Shown one piece after another: positions 33,605-47,000 of a stretch of DNA of 64,000 nt. How positions within the stretch are numbered: position 1 is the first letter of the stretch; each line of letters opens with the position of its first letter. Below the pieces are notes generated by a model. The model saw only the letters and a list, made by a program, of their open reading frames with translations, did not search any database and was not told the origin of the DNA. The stretch is from Cylindrobasidium torrendii FP15055 ss-10 (Eukaryota; Basidiomycota; Agaricomycetes; Agaricales; Physalacriaceae): positions 310,001-374,000 of the forward strand of contig KN880434.1 of assembly GCA_000934385.1 (NCBI GenBank). Reading direction: 5' to 3'. The translations under genes and the position numbers were made by a program.

Positions 33605-34322
33605 GGTCTTCAACGAATCAATGCAACGGGAGTGGAATGGAAAAGGTAAAGCAGTGGGCTGACCAAATCAAGATGATCGGTCTAGATGATTATGACGTTG
33701 AGTCAGCCTCCAGTTTGTCATTAACAGCGTCGGCCGAAGACCACAAGTATCCGTCGGCCTATCGCACTCATCCAATTGGCCTCACCCGTGTCGTCGTCTG
33801 CAATACACTGATGCCAAGATTGCAAGCACTCATAAGTAGCACTCTGGCCGCACGCAACAGGCTCGAAAAGCTGTGAATTATTTATCCCATTTTTCCGGCC
33901 GAATATCAAAACGTGACCGGTATTATGTATCTGTGGCGGTCAAAAGTTGGGGAAACAGCTCTCGTCTCGGCTCGAGGAAAATCGTTGCTTGGGCCAACCC
34001 ATAGGGAAATAAGGGGATCTAGATTTTGTTCCCTCAGTCTGGACGATTTCATAATTTTGTGGCCACTTTGATTTCACGATGGCCAGTTTGTGATTGTTTT
34101 GAACTTCATCGATATTGTGTCGTGTTTACGCATTCTATTCTGGACATGCCCGCGACAGTGAAGCTCAATCCGTGGCGGGAGACTCGATGCCGCCGTCGCG
34201 CTCACCGTTGTCTGTGAAATCGGCCCGTGGGCGAAGGCCATTATGTAACCCCTCGTGCCTCTCTCTGAACTCAACTGTCGCCTACCACTCGAGCTCCCTT
34301 CGCTTCGATCCAGCTCCGTCCT
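33605..34322. promoter_or_regulatory. Divergent promoter region, DRE2 / second forkhead gene
   Basis: 718 bp between two start codons on opposite strands. The short open frames here are not convincing. No TATA box or repeat found. Confidence 0.45.
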
Positions 34323-35446
34323 ATGGCGCAACAGACAATGCAGACCCAAATGGTTCCGGAGGGTCTCGAAGATGATATGAACAATCCATACTTCAACGTC
34401 TCGGACAACGATCTCACGGGCGGGCTCCCTATCAACCTAGACTCGTTACGCGACGGCCCGCCAGGAACGAAACCGTTTTATCCCTACTCGACACTGATTC
34501 GGTGCGCCGCCATTTGACTGCTGACGAGCCGCTCACTAATCTCGCGTTCTAGGTATGCGATTAAGGGCTCCCCCAACCAGAAACTTCTCCTCGAGGACAT
34601 CTACTACGCCATTGAATCGAGAGTATGTTCTGTACAATGATTACAATTCACCCTTAACATTGGCAATAGTTTCCCTACTTCAGAAGTGCGCCCGCTGGCT
34701 GGAAGGTACGCGTCGGTGCCCATGTTGGCCCTGCACGGTCTACTGACTATGAAACCAGAATTCTGTCAGACACAATCTCTCGCTGAACCCATGCTTCGAA
34801 AAGCTTCCTCGCCCGCTAACCGACCGCGGCAAGGGTTCTTACTGGGTCGTGAACGACGCCGTGGACCCACGCACCGGCGTGCACCGCATCCGCAAGAAAA
34901 AGACCACAAAGTCGAAGCAGGGTGGCCGCAAGGCTACTGGCGCGGACGAGGAAGACTATTCTGGGTACCAAGATCCGCCAAGCCAGCCTCAGTACACTGA
35001 GCTGCCAGGAGATGGTTCGGGTGACAACCGCCCTCCTCCATTCCCGTATCCACCAACGTATGTATCCAACACTCTTCAGGTTTGCAATCATGCATAACGC
35101 ATACATCAACAGCTTCGACCCTAACTTTGCAATGCGCCCTCCCTTCATCGTGCCATTCATGCCTGAAGAGACTGTGGACGTTTTGGACGAAAGTGGCAAC
35201 ATCGACTGGCATAAGGCCTGGCTGAAGGAAATTAAACATCTCCAAGAAGTTACAGAACAGCAGGAAAAGGCGGGCGCGGACCAGGAGTTCTTCCACGGTC
35301 TACTCATGAAAGTGCGCGGTGCCCTCATGCCTGTCCCTATGATGCCGGATGGGTCGATGCCACTCCCACCGCATATGATGCCGCCGCCACCTACAGGACC
35401 TCCCAGTGATATGTCCCAGATGGACACCCAGCAGGCACCTCAATGA
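34323..35446 (+). CDS. Forkhead-domain transcription factor (small, no FHA)
   Basis: Five exons (34323..34501, 34553..34622, 34670..34705, 34759..35057, 35113..35446; introns 46-55 bp) give 305 residues. The forkhead domain starts near residue 46 and is split over four exons: [67 protein letters not shown]. The recognition helix [10 protein letters not shown] is canonical. A basic stretch follows ([15 protein letters not shown]), probably a nuclear signal, then a Pro/Met-rich C-terminal half ([10 protein letters not shown]) that looks like an activation or interaction region. Unlike the gene at 3719..5873 it has no FHA domain. Targets cannot be predicted. It is divergent from DRE2. Confidence 0.9.
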
Positions 35447-35712
35447 GATGCAGACTCTTGCCTCGACGATAGTATCCCACGCTGAGGATTCCTTATTCTT
35501 ATTCCCATCTTGCTATGTTGTAGCTCTCGCAGAAGTTTTTCGATATCTTACGTTCGTGTGTCGACAGAGTGAACCAATCAATCCATCCATAATTTTCAGT
35601 CACAAATACAGATCACGTCGCGGTAGCTACCACCCTGTCTGCATTTCTCATTGCCAGGTCATATCCTGTGTAGTGCGTCAGTGAACAGCCGGCGTAACTC
35701 TGAATGCACCCA

Positions 35713-38700
35713 TTACCCGTATTTGTACTCGACTTCGTCCACGCCAGCACCAGATGCAAATGCCGAGGTTTCCCTCGGGGGTTGACCAGGGTCCTCCTCT
35801 TCCTCATCGACGGGAGTCTCGGTGTCCAGACCGAACGGAACGACAGGACGCAAGCCAGCACCCGAACTCGCCCTGCGCGCGGTCGCAGGGGATTGAGGTA
35901 GCGCCGCCATTGTCTTTGGACTCAGATGCTAAATACACGGTGAGTTATGTCACCCATAGATGGCAAACAGTTTGGACGAACCTCCCAATCATTCCTGTTC
36001 TCATCCAATACCGTCTCGCCGTCAGATGTTCCGAGGTCATCGCCGAGGTCACCGATGGAGACGACACTCTCACTGTCGCTAATGTTGTCTGCCATGTGTT
36101 GGAACTCGGTCGGGAAACGGGACCACATCGAAGTGCTCCCTTCACTCCCCTCATTCGCGAAATCCCATCCGAGGTCCGAAATGTATTCCTCGTATTCTGC
36201 CTCGAAATTGATGTCCTCCGTCGTGTAGGGCAAAAAGATGGAGGGATTCGGGGCTGAAGAACGGGCGGGCGGGAAGACGTCTGCATCCTGTAGGTTCGGT
36301 GTGTTCGTTGGGCGAATCATGGATAGTTCTGGGCCAGGATGGAGACCGTCGAGCGATTGCGACATGCTGCCTGTTCGCCTGTGCTGAAGCGCCTGTTGCG
36401 AGATGTTTGCGTGGGCAGCACCATACCGACGTGTATTGTAGAACTTGACGAGATGGCGCAGTGCGGTTTCTTGCGCAGATGCCTCAGTTGCATCGTCAGA
36501 TTCTGTACCGGTCAACCATTCATCACGAAGATCTGGACGACAATTTAAGTAGATCGAGGTGATGACCTTCATGTTGGCTGGACTTTGGGTCAGTTAGGAG
36601 AAGGCTGACAAAAACGCAAAATGCACTTTGTCGCCATTTACGTCCGCAGAATGGTACTTGGCTTTTGATAAGTTTGAGAAGATGCAGTTGCAGCAGTGGG
36701 TGTTGCACTTTGAGAATGCGCTTGAGTACGGCCGAGCTCTTATATTGAACGAGCATCCAAATCCTATGTGACCTATGCTTCGAGAGCTTTTGCATGATTT
36801 TGGCAAAGTTGATCGTCGCGAAGAAATTTCTCCAGGAGTAATCAGTGACCATCTCAACCTCTTCCTCGATAATGTCGCCATTGGGTAACTTGCGTTTCTT
36901 GATAATGTTATGTCTGTCACGCTTGATCATATTGTCCTCAGGCCGTGTTGGCTGTGGGTTCTTCGAGTGGTGAAGATAGCAATAACGGAAGAAACTAACA
37001 TGCTCAGTCACGACGTTCCACTCAGAGAGGAATGCTCACTCACTTGTTATCAGGAGAATCATTGCGCGTCGTCAGGGTTGCTGACACTTCCTGGAGACCG
37101 AACATCTTGAGGAGGAGGAGAAGGCAATTAGTGTCCAATAGAATTTGGCCGAGGTGGTGGAATTTCATGGCGTCTGAGAAAGAGTCAGCTCGACGTGATG
37201 TATAAAAACAAGAAGCAACGTACGCGATACTTTGAACCATTTAAGGACCAAGAGAAGGATTCCCGAGGCGGCTTTCGACGTGATTTCACGATGGCGTGTC
37301 ACGTCAATGTCCTCGATACTCTGAGGGGGCGCGGAATTATCCTGGGCTGCATAAAATGAGATTGCTTTATTTGATTTCAAAAAGACCACACACGTGAACC
37401 GACGCTGGGGAACAGATTGGACGCGGTTGAAGCGCCCTGCTGGAAATTCGGGCTAGCAGAGACAGTAGCCAAGATGAGCTTGAGGAGGACAAGGAGCCAT
37501 CCAGAAAGAACAGGTAATCCCGCGCTCTGTAGTCAATGAGGCCGGATCCATCTAGCGTAGAAAGTAACACACATATATCGTCTCCACCCTCTTCAAACGA
37601 AGGAGGTCCTCTTTCCGTTCCTTTAGCTTCCTCTTCTCCGACATTGACTGCGCTTCATCCAGTGCGATGGTTGCTTCCGCGATTTTTGCGTCTAGCAAAG
37701 CAACGTCTGGAAGCAATTCTGTGGATTCCGCGTCATCTTGTTCAACGGCCAATGCAGGCTCCAGGTTGTCCTCTGCAGAGGGCATATGGTCAAGCCCACT
37801 TTCAAAGGACATGCAATCTTCCCGCGTCCTCCACATTTGTAGCAGTGAAAGACTAACATACATATGCTTGTTATACAACTTGTCCGCCTCGTCAATCGCA
37901 AATGGGACATATTTGCCATTTTTTGCTTGCGCGCGCGAAAAAGGAAATAGGAATGGGCGATTCTGATCCGTCTGGAATGCTTGTTTCTTTGTTTTTGGGG
38001 GTGGCGGAGGGGATGGGGCTGGAGTTGGTGGCTGGGGATTGCGAAATCCTGACCCAGATTGCTGGTGATGAAACGGCATCCCAGAGTGCTGCATTCCCTG
38101 TCCATCGCTTTCATCGTGGTGATAGTGGTGCCGCACGGGGATGGGTGAGTACGCTTCAGCGAGCCTGGTGGTCGCTGTTGATGAGAGAAATTTAGAGCTC
38201 GGTGAAGGCGCGTATACAGGCGGGGGAGATGTGACTGGTGTACTCATTGGGGTAACGAATGTCGGATATTTCACAGAGGTCTCTTGACGAAACGTCTCAA
38301 TATCAACGGGGGATGACTTGATGGTTGTTTCCCCCTCGGGGACATCTGGGGGGCTAGAAAGCCCGGCGAGATCCCTTGCAAGCTTCTTAACGCGTGCATA
38401 ATCGCGTATGCCCCCGAAACAAGATAGCAGCGTTTTCCACAGCAGAAGGAGTAGCTACAAGCCCCCTTGAGTTGATTCATGAGGAATACACATGAGACGC
38501 ACTTTTTTGATCGGGTAGCCCTTTGCAGCCTTGTCACGGAGGCCCGCAACAACTGTGAAGAGATAGATGGGCAGAGGAGGATCAAATGTCACTGCGAGAG
38601 GTCAGCACGAACTTCACCGTTGCAGGCAGTAACACCAACTGAGCTCGTCCGCAAAGTCATCGTGACCCTTGAAAATCTCCACGATATGGTAAAGCATGCC

Positions 38701-39514
38701 AATGTAGACCGATATTTCGGTGACAACCTCGTCAATGACATTCGACTGGTCTTCAAGTGATATACCGAGCTGTGTCACGTCTGTATCGGAGAGGGAACTA
38801 AAAGGGCCTCGATATAGCTGTTTAATACAGTCTTGGGAAAGACTCACCATAACAAATCGTGTTTGGAATTGGCTAATTTGAACGCCTCGAGGATAGCGCT
38901 GGCCCCGTTTGCCTGGCGTACAAGTTTGCAGTTCTCAAAGATCCAGTGGAGCTGGTGTTCCGGGGAGACAGTCTCTGCAAAGGTTCCTGGTACAGATGTA
39001 AGGTAGTGTGGTTGGGTGTTTTGAGTGCAACAAACCTTGTATAATGTAGAACAATCGGCGCGCGTTAGTGAAGCGGATGACTGCGTCGCGATGCTCAAGG
39101 CCCTCGAGGAGTAGGTCTACATGTGCTTTACGCTGCTGGGCGGAAGCCCTTGTCCATTCTGCAGTAGATAAGCAAAGGAAACGACGTGATAAACAAAGTG
39201 GAGGCGTACCGCCACTAAACGATCCCTGCCATGCCCTCAAATTCTCGCCTACTTGTGGACTCTCCACGTAGGAATAGAGTTCATCCAATTCGTTCATAAC
39301 AGTATCCTCGTCGTCGTAGTTGAAGTCATACCAGGATTGCTTTGGCGCGTAAATGCCGAACGTTTGTCGCGATGTATGTGATTCTCACCTTTGGCTTTGG
39401 AGCTGACCCAACCATTGCCCGAAGCTGCCCCAGTGTGATGGAATCTTGATTGACCTCTTGCCTAATCCCAGACCCCGTATCCTGCATGTTGCCTCCGCCG
39501 AGAATGGTCGACAT
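35713..39514 (-). CDS. FAR11: STRIP1/2-Far11 homologue, STRIPAK complex component
   Basis: A long gene in about a dozen exons. The start is at 39514 (MSTILGGGNMQDTGSG) and the stop at 35713 (...VEYKYG). The N1221-like N-terminus is clear: SWYDFNYDDEDTV, ELYSYVESPQVGENLRAWQG, FTNARRLFYIIQG, LHWIFENCKLVRQANG. Pro-rich and low-complexity sequence follows, then NRPFLFPFSRAQAKNGKYVP. The C-terminal DUF3402-like part has GILLLVLKWFKVS, NFFATINFAKIMQKLSKHR, LIKSQVPFCGRKWRQ|TNMKVITSIYLNCR and ALRHLVKFYNTRRY. These match animal STRIP1 (LLKSQVKYVGRKWRQSNMK; RFNARRY). STRIPAK is a PP2A-striatin complex controlling hyphal fusion, sexual development and septation in fungi. I checked roughly ten junctions by eye, all GT-AG, but the full exon list needs transcripts. 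Confidence 0.88.
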
Positions 39515-40629
39515 TTCAGCGTGATGGTTGCAAGCCAAAGTTCTCGCGCGTGATCGACAGCTGGCTGTATTGACGCGTCTTGGGAATTGGAATTCGATTT
39601 CTATTTCAATCACTCGATAATTATGTGCTCATTCCTTCATTGCTTTGCCTGGAAAGCCTACGCTCATCCACATTGTCAATCTTGTCGCGCAAAAGTTCAC
39701 GTCTACACAAGTTATCTTGCAACTGTACGTTAGTGATGAACAACACGCCGCCGCGCAAGGGGGCATGTTCATCGGGCAAACCTATTGGCTCATGAAATAC
39801 GTCTGAGAGACTCAGATTGTTGCTGGCAATCGCCAATGGCACGTAAACATTGAACGTAGACACGGCGAGCTGGCAGCAGGCTATTATGAATGCGATCCTC
39901 GGGCATGGCATTGGTATAGGGAGGTGAAGGGCTGGATTGCTGTTGGACAAAGATGGAGTAAGCTAGCTTGCGGATGGACTGCCTAAGGGAGACTCAAGCC
40001 ACACGCGATGGACCCCAATACGGTATTCAACACGATACGATACGATACACCGATATCGTATCCTTCGACACGGTCATGGCTCCGCGGAGTGCCTTGTCAT
40101 CCAGTCTGCGATGATGATGATCCGAGGTGAAAGTTTATCGATCCTTCGAGTCATACTAAGTACTGTAGGTGACTTTGTCAGTTGTAGGGGGATTTCAAAG
40201 GCAAATTTGCAGAATTTCATGGCCATTGCGCTAGGCAGATAGCCACTCCCTGAAGGCAGAGCGCCCCAACGGGGGTACATGTAATAAGTTTGGCCTGGGC
40301 AGCGCCAGAACTCCGTCTGCACGGAGATCGGGCCGGCGTCCGCGAGCCAGTGTCATGGGAAAATCAACGTTACCATTCTCTGCCTCCATCTCTCAAAACC
40401 GTGGCAGCTGGTATCGACAGTCACTTAGGTCGAAACACCGCCCGGTCATCCACCTGCCTTTATACCTCTACACCAGCCGAGTGAGAGCTGGGCCACAAGT
40501 CCGTCACCTCTCCCTGTTGGAAAAAAATTGCACGACATTTGGATCAGAGGCCCAAGACCTCGCAACCTCATCGTCGACAGTTTTCACCGCAGGCCCACTA
40601 AAAGGCACGCCTTCGCTGCGCGTTAGCCA
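39515..40629. other. Divergent intergenic region, STRIP / long cyclin gene
   Basis: About 1.1 kb between divergent starts. Contains three tandem cgata units (40033..40047) running into an inverted repeat. Short open frames here (for example 39621..39950 -) show no domain. C-rich sequence precedes the cyclin ATG and may be an unusually long 5' untranslated region. Confidence 0.5.
40033..40062. repeat. cgata pentamer array with 8-bp inverted repeat
   Basis: Three perfect cgata units (40033..40047) are followed by cgatatcg. The segment gatacgat (40039..40046) is perfectly complementary to atcgtatc (40055..40062) across an 8-base loop, so the stretch could form a hairpin or bind a dimeric factor. 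Confidence 0.8.
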
Positions 40630-43030
40630 TTGACTCGGTCTTTCTTGGCTCTTTCGGAATCCCTGTTCTCTTCTCGTTCACGACACACCTTACGACCCCC
40701 TTTCGCTCGCTTCCACCCCTCGGCCCGCCCTTCTACTCACGCAGGACATCACGCCACATCTGAATCAGCATATCCGAACTACCAGGACGCCCTTCCAAGC
40801 ATCCCGGTGGACGCAGATTCAGCATACTCCAACAAGCCGATGCCAGTGCCCGTCCCGACACGCCCCAAATCGTCCGCCCATCCAGTTATCAAACGTCCTT
40901 ACGCGGAACACGGCCACTCGCATTCATTCCACGGCCACAGCACCATATTTTCCACCACATCTTCGGGCCCGGCGCCTGCCCAGGACCCGTGGCCAATGTC
41001 CACCGCGCAGCCCTGGGCCAGGAGCCGGCCCAACCGCATTTGGGAGGAAGATATCAGCCCGCAGGATTTTTACTCGTCCGGGTTGGCTCATGCGGACAAC
41101 GCACAGGCCATTAAAGGATCGTTCGCCCAAGTGAACTACCCGCCCACGTCTTACGACGACCACATGGATGATGACCCATGCCAGGGAGGTTCACCCATTT
41201 CCCAGCGCGAGTCATCCTCGGTATCCAGCGGGAGCTCCTGCTCGCCTATGCGCACGGACCAGTACGAGCGCGGCGCCTTCTCCCCCGTCTACGAGGATCA
41301 ATCCCCGGCCGGAAACAACGTCAGCAGTCCGATCGAGCCGTACACTCCGTTCGACGATTTTGTCGACCTCAACTATCCCCCTCTGAACGCGTGCTCGCCG
41401 GCTTACGATTCCGAGTACGGTACCGGACTGGACCTCTTCCAAGGGGAGACCCAGGAACTCAAGGAACCCAGCCTCCCGCAGGAAATTGCTACTCCATCTG
41501 CCTCGTTTGACTACAAGAAGCTTGCCGAGCCTATATCAGAATGGCTGGCCAACTATGTCTGGAAGGCATGCACCGCAGAGGCATCGCCGTCTCCTTTCCG
41601 TGGTATCAAGTATGTGGCCCACCATTTTGGTGTTCATTTTGTTGACACATTAGCAGGCCCGTCTTCCGAAGGCACTACCCTCAGTCGCCTCCGGACTACC
41701 TCGCTCCAGCTATCCACTCCCTCCTACTGTCCACTCTTCTCCAACCATCCGCCATCTTCTTGTCGTTGTGGTACATTGCACGACTCCCAATCTCGTTTGG
41801 CGACATCGGACTATCTCGAGAAGACGTTCATGAGGCTCGCTTCAGAGCTGCCTTACTGGGAGCCGCCACTGGCCCCGCCTCCGAGGCAAACGAGGCCAGT
41901 GCGCCCTTCCGCATCATGGTACTGGGGTGCATGCTGGCCAATAAGTGGCTTGATGATCACACCTTCTCTAACAAGACCTGGTATGTCTTCCCTTTCTATC
42001 CTTATAGTACCCTGCTCAATGTTGGTATAGGCACACAATCTCCAGTCTCCCGATCCTGAACCTGAATGAGCTTGAAGCTCACGCTCTCCGCCTCTTCGAG
42101 TACGAGCTTAACATTTCCAACGTCCAATGGTCGCAATGGATGCAACATATCCTCGGTTATCACACTTCGCTTTCCTCCAGCCACATTCAACCCATCTCCC
42201 GCCCATCGTCGAATCCCATCTCCATTATTAGGAGGACGATCGACGAGATCATGCAGGCGCCCGCTGCCTGCAACTTTGATCCTACTCAACCTGAGCCCAT
42301 CTTTGTTGGCCTGGATGAACGTCGTAGAGAAAGCCTCGAGAAGGAACGGCAGCAGGCCATGGAATTGTCTGAGTTCGATATGGACGAAGGTGGTCCTCTC
42401 CGCGAAGAGTATATACCCAAGCGCCGCGTCAATGCTGTCGCACCAATCCGTAGCGATGTCTCGCGCGAGAATATCCAAGATCCGGGACGCTGGCCAAGGA
42501 TGAGTGAACACGGCAAAGAGCTTCCCCCTCCAGCAAAATGGAGTCCCGCCGGAGACGAGCCCATCCTGAGGGATCGCAACCGCACAAGTGGTCATTACAT
42601 GGCCGTTCGCCCGACCCACGGTTACCCAATTGCTCCATACGCTCAAGATATCCGGTACCAAGCCCAGCATCATTGGTCTGCTGGCTATGTTCCACAGCAA
42701 CCGATGTCAATGGCATATCCATATGATGCGCCGCATCACCAGGGCGTGCCGGTGTACCGCCAGCCACTCCCTTATGCCGTTCCCATGTCCCATTCGCGGT
42801 CGCAATCGTCACAATATTACCAGGAAGCCGTCGAGTCTCGCAACCGCCTGCGCTCTTTCTCTCATTCGCAGCCCGCCTGCGGTGACATGCGCATGTCAGC
42901 GGCCCATGACTTTTGCTCTCCTCCGGGGTTAGATGGTCCGTGGGCTCGTGTTGTTCCAAACACGCAATACGCTCCTCTCAACCCACATGTTGCTCCTGCC
43001 AGCTACCATCCCCAGTGGCTCCGGTGCTGA
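40630..43030 (+). CDS. Long cyclin-box protein (PCL/PHO80-like cyclin)
   Basis: Three exons (40630..41609, 41657..41980, 42031..43030; introns 47 and 50 bp) give up to 767 residues. The N-terminal ~300 residues are Ser/Pro/His-rich. The cyclin box spans ~305-470: LAEPISEWLANYVWKACT, PVFRRHYPQSPPDYLAPAIH, AIFLSLWYIARLPI, FRIMVLGCMLANKWLDDHTFSNKTWHTISSLP, and LEAHALRLFEYELNISNVQW. The KWLDD and LE...FL..L patterns are those of Pho80/Pcl-type cyclins that partner a Pho85-like kinase. The C-terminal ~280 residues are Tyr/Pro/His-rich and disordered. The start is uncertain, because upstream in-frame ATGs do not mark a conserved edge. A developmental or morphogenetic cyclin is plausible; the exact partner is unknown. 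Confidence 0.8.
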
Positions 43031-44069
43031 GCGCCTCAAGCATAATTATGGAACATGTCGTCGCACCGCTCCCTCCACTAGACTGCATATTGCTATCATC
43101 GCCATTGCCTTCGTCGTTACACTACGCTCGACCCTCCTACTGGCACCTTCGTCAAGGGCCCATTTTCACTCTCTCACCGCCCACTAGGTTGTATTGTTTA
43201 TTCCCTTGTGTATAGCTGGCCATGCGTCATTTTCTCGGCCTTGCTTTTCCGTCTTTCATGCCCTACGAGCAAAGAGTCTCGTATAACATATATATTCTCG
43301 CATCGTTAACCCCTCGGTTCTTCTTCCTTCCTCATAGTCCATAGATTTGGGTTGGGGTGGATGGCAGTTTCGAGATACATTCTTCGAGGACTCAGACGCG
43401 CGCGCTTGCGGCGTCGTCTACTACATTGTGTTCCGAGCCGGCATGTCCTATATATTATCCTGCCTTTTCACGTTGTAACGTCTGGTTTACATAATTGCTG
43501 CTTCACGTATCGACGTTGTATCTTTCCGGCCTCATATTGGTCGTTACCTTACTTCGCTCTGCGTTTTTCTCCGTCTCTTATTGACCCAGATCATCCTGCT
43601 ACTACACTCATACATATTGATTCCCTCAACCTCACCAAAGTACTATAACGTTCAGTACGATATCCGCATTATCCGATGACCATACTCCCCGCCACTGGCT
43701 GTACCGTTAGATAGGATGTATGTCGCTGTCCAGCGGCCGTGTGCTTTTCAGTCAGTAACGGCTTCAGATTGCTCGACTGCCACTAGTCAGGGTGATTTTT
43801 AAATCTTCGAATCATGTATAGCCTCCCTTTTAGAATATAGAGGCCAATGCCTTCACTCATTCTGATAATGGGTACGTACAATGGGTAGAATTGGAGCCTG
43901 TAAGGCTCAATTTATGGAGCTGTTTATCAGTTGGTTGGCTTTAGTCTGGTGGGTTCATCGAGTCCAGCGAAATATGGAGCACCGATGTTGAGCCGAAATC
44001 TGTCCCAAAGCCGGTCAAGGTCCGAATACTGGATACAAGCCTACTTCGTTCTACGTTAATTTGATACAA
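43031..44069. other. Convergent intergenic region, long cyclin / UBA1
   Basis: About 1.04 kb between converging stop codons, T- and C-rich, probably long 3' untranslated sequence. The open frame at 43352..43648 has no recognisable features, and I do not call it. Confidence 0.5.
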
Positions 44070-47000
44070 CTAGATACTGACTACAATGAAAGGAACCTGA
44101 CAATAACGTTCAGTTGCTGGGTGGAAGGTCGATGCAGACAGACATACCTCGACATCCTCGTCCTCTTCGTCTGTCACCATGATCTCCGTAACAAGATGCT
44201 TGACATGAGGAGGAACAGGCTTCTTGCTCACAGTTTCCACCAACTTGCTGAATTTCAGCGGCAAGCGCTCCTCACTCTGCTAAGTGTGAAAAGAGTTCAA
44301 GTGGTGGATAAGCAAACGTACCTTCTTCTTCGCCAAGAACGAGCTCCACAACATGCTCACGCCTTGGCTCACCATGCTCACGGAAAGCTTGTGCTCATTC
44401 TGGAACCAGTCAATGATTTCCTTGAGAGTAGGGTCGTTCTTGAATTCGAAACGGTCCCAGAGCGTCCACTCCGTCGTGCCGTACTTGCTCTTCTTTGCAG
44501 CAATAGGCTCGGAGAATCCAAAGAATGGCAGAGCAAGGTTGACAAATCCGTTCTTGTAATCTTCGAGCTTGGACTTGCCATCGATGACCTAAATCCCAGT
44601 AAGTATTTTACCTCTCTACTGTGACAGGTAAAATCTGACCTTGTACAATTCAAGACAAACAAGACCAGTGACTAGTGCGGTGGTCGTCGCGATTGCAGGA
44701 ATGATCTTGCCCGCAATTTGCTTCGTTTGATGGCGGTCTGCCACAGGGATGGTGTAGTTGGTGGCACGGAGGTTAGATGCAGCGGTGATGAAGTCGATGT
44801 GGTGGTTGGTGTCATCGTCCTTCTCGAATTCGACTGGGTTCAAACGATATCCGGGCATAGAAGAAGGGGATGGAAGCTTAGCGATCAAGGCATCCAGGTC
44901 ATCTTCAAAGAGGCAAACATTAGTCGTGGTGCCGACGCTAGCGACGCCAACTACTCACCTTCAGCAGAAGAACCTGCATCGTTCGTTGGGGCAGGCTCGT
45001 TCTCATTGACTTGAACCTTCACGCCACTCCTAGGAGTGAACTCCGGTACAATAACCGAGTCGGCCACCTTCCTGTAAACATCAAGGTTGCTTTCTCCCTT
45101 GAGGCCATAGTTGTAGGCGTGGAGATTCGCAGCTGCAACAATGAACTGGAGGTGGAGTGGCTAGAAAGCAATGTCATGGAGGGTGGCACGGAAAGAAGTA
45201 ATTTGCGTACGTCGCTGGAGTTGAAAGTCAAGGCGTCCGGCGCGCGCTTGGGACCACTCCAGAATGGTTGACCAGTGCTAGTGAGACCATCTTTCGGCAA
45301 ACTGAAGAGGAGTTGACGAATGTCATTGTTGAACTTCTCCTCGAACTGGAGGCGGGCCCAAACAATGCATTCCTCGAAGGTGATGGGCTTGTTGGTGACG
45401 AGATAGGAAAGAAGCTGGTTCACTTGCTCCGCTTGCTGGCCCGAATACTTCATGGCGTGCTCGAGGTAGTCTGGTTCGGAGAGGTAAGAGTTGACCGCAG
45501 TTGGAGGCTTGACAAAAAGGATGTCAAAGATTTGACGACTCCATTCGATAGTGTGTTGGATTGCGTTGGGGAAGTTCTTGACAGTGCAAGACGGAGTCTC
45601 TTTCTCCGGAGGGTCTTGTGAAGATGCGTACGACTCGGTCAAGAATGGGATGATAACCTGGTGGTTACCCTTTGTGCCCAGTGTCCCAGATTCGAGCAAG
45701 GGCTTCTTGAAGAAGACGCAACGTTGGTCCATGTAGAGACCTACCCAGCCAGTTTCAGCGTCTCATCAACTCTTAGACAACCACACATACGAGCTTTCAC
45801 ATTGTCCAGCGCATTTGTGACACCATCCAGACCATCGAAAAATTCGTCGCCATACACGTCTAGATTCGGATAAGCTGCTGATGTTTGTTAAAGAGTAGGA
45901 TGCTCACTTTCGGTATCCGGTCCCACAGCTTCCTGACGTGTGATAATCTTGCCTTCAAGGCCAGGATTCATGGTCGCGACAGCCTCGGCAGCAACCTCCG
46001 CTTTGAATTTACCAATATCCTTGGGGCGGAACAGGAATTGGCGATTGAGATTGCTCTTTTCGATGGTGTCCAAGTCTGTCACGTTTATGATACCCTTGGG
46101 ACCAGATCCCAAGCCCATCATACTCCAGTTCTTCAGCATTTCACATCCAATGGCACCCGAGCCGACCAAAAATTGTCTGTGATTAGCAATCTTGTCCTGG
46201 AATTTCTTTCCAAACACGGCAATCTGGGCGTCGTACCGAGAGCCGATGGGCTGGCAATCTGCCTCTGTTGGGGTTTCTGTGGGAAGTGACTCCAGAGAAT
46301 CGAAGTACATGTTCTGCACCATGGGGTGGAATTTTGCAGAGCATGCCTTGAGTACCTCTTGCGCAACAAATCCACCAATCACGGCGACAAGAGCAGGGAT
46401 ATCGCCAGTAGCCTGGTATGAGAACTCCGTCAAGATCTTCTCGTCTGCGTCTGCGTCTAGCTTCTTGGCGAGAGCGACGAGCTTTTGTGCGTCGGCATCG
46501 TTGCGGGCCTTCGGGAAGCGGTTTTCCTGAATGCGGAACTCGGAGAGAGCCTGGAAAGCTGCGTGCAAGGTAGCAGGACGGTCGAACTTTGCAAAATCGG
46601 TTACGAAGTATTCCGGCTCCTTAAGTGTCTCGCGCAGGGATTTCTACAAGTGTCAAATTGGACATGGTGATTACGAGCAGCAGACTTACAAACTTGATGA
46701 CCTTGGGCATCTTAACTTGGGTGAAAATACCACCAGTCTTATACTCGCCGAGGTTAGAGGTGTCGCCGATGGTGAACGTATAAGGCCCTTTGACGGAAAC
46801 CTTTCGAGGTTCGCAACCATTGAGCTCGGACATGCCTTGCACCTCGGTGAAAGTCACAAAGTCGCCATCTTCCAGTCCGTGCCGCGTTTCGTCTAAACAA
46901 GTGACCATAGCCTCGCTTCCCTGTAAACAATGAACACGATAATCCACCTCATTTGTGACAGTGCGCACCCTTGTGACAGAAACAATCATTCCGCTCAGTG

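Noticed and set aside
43352..43648. Open frame of 98 codons on the plus strand
   Set aside because: Lies in T/C-rich convergent 3' sequence and has no features beyond composition.
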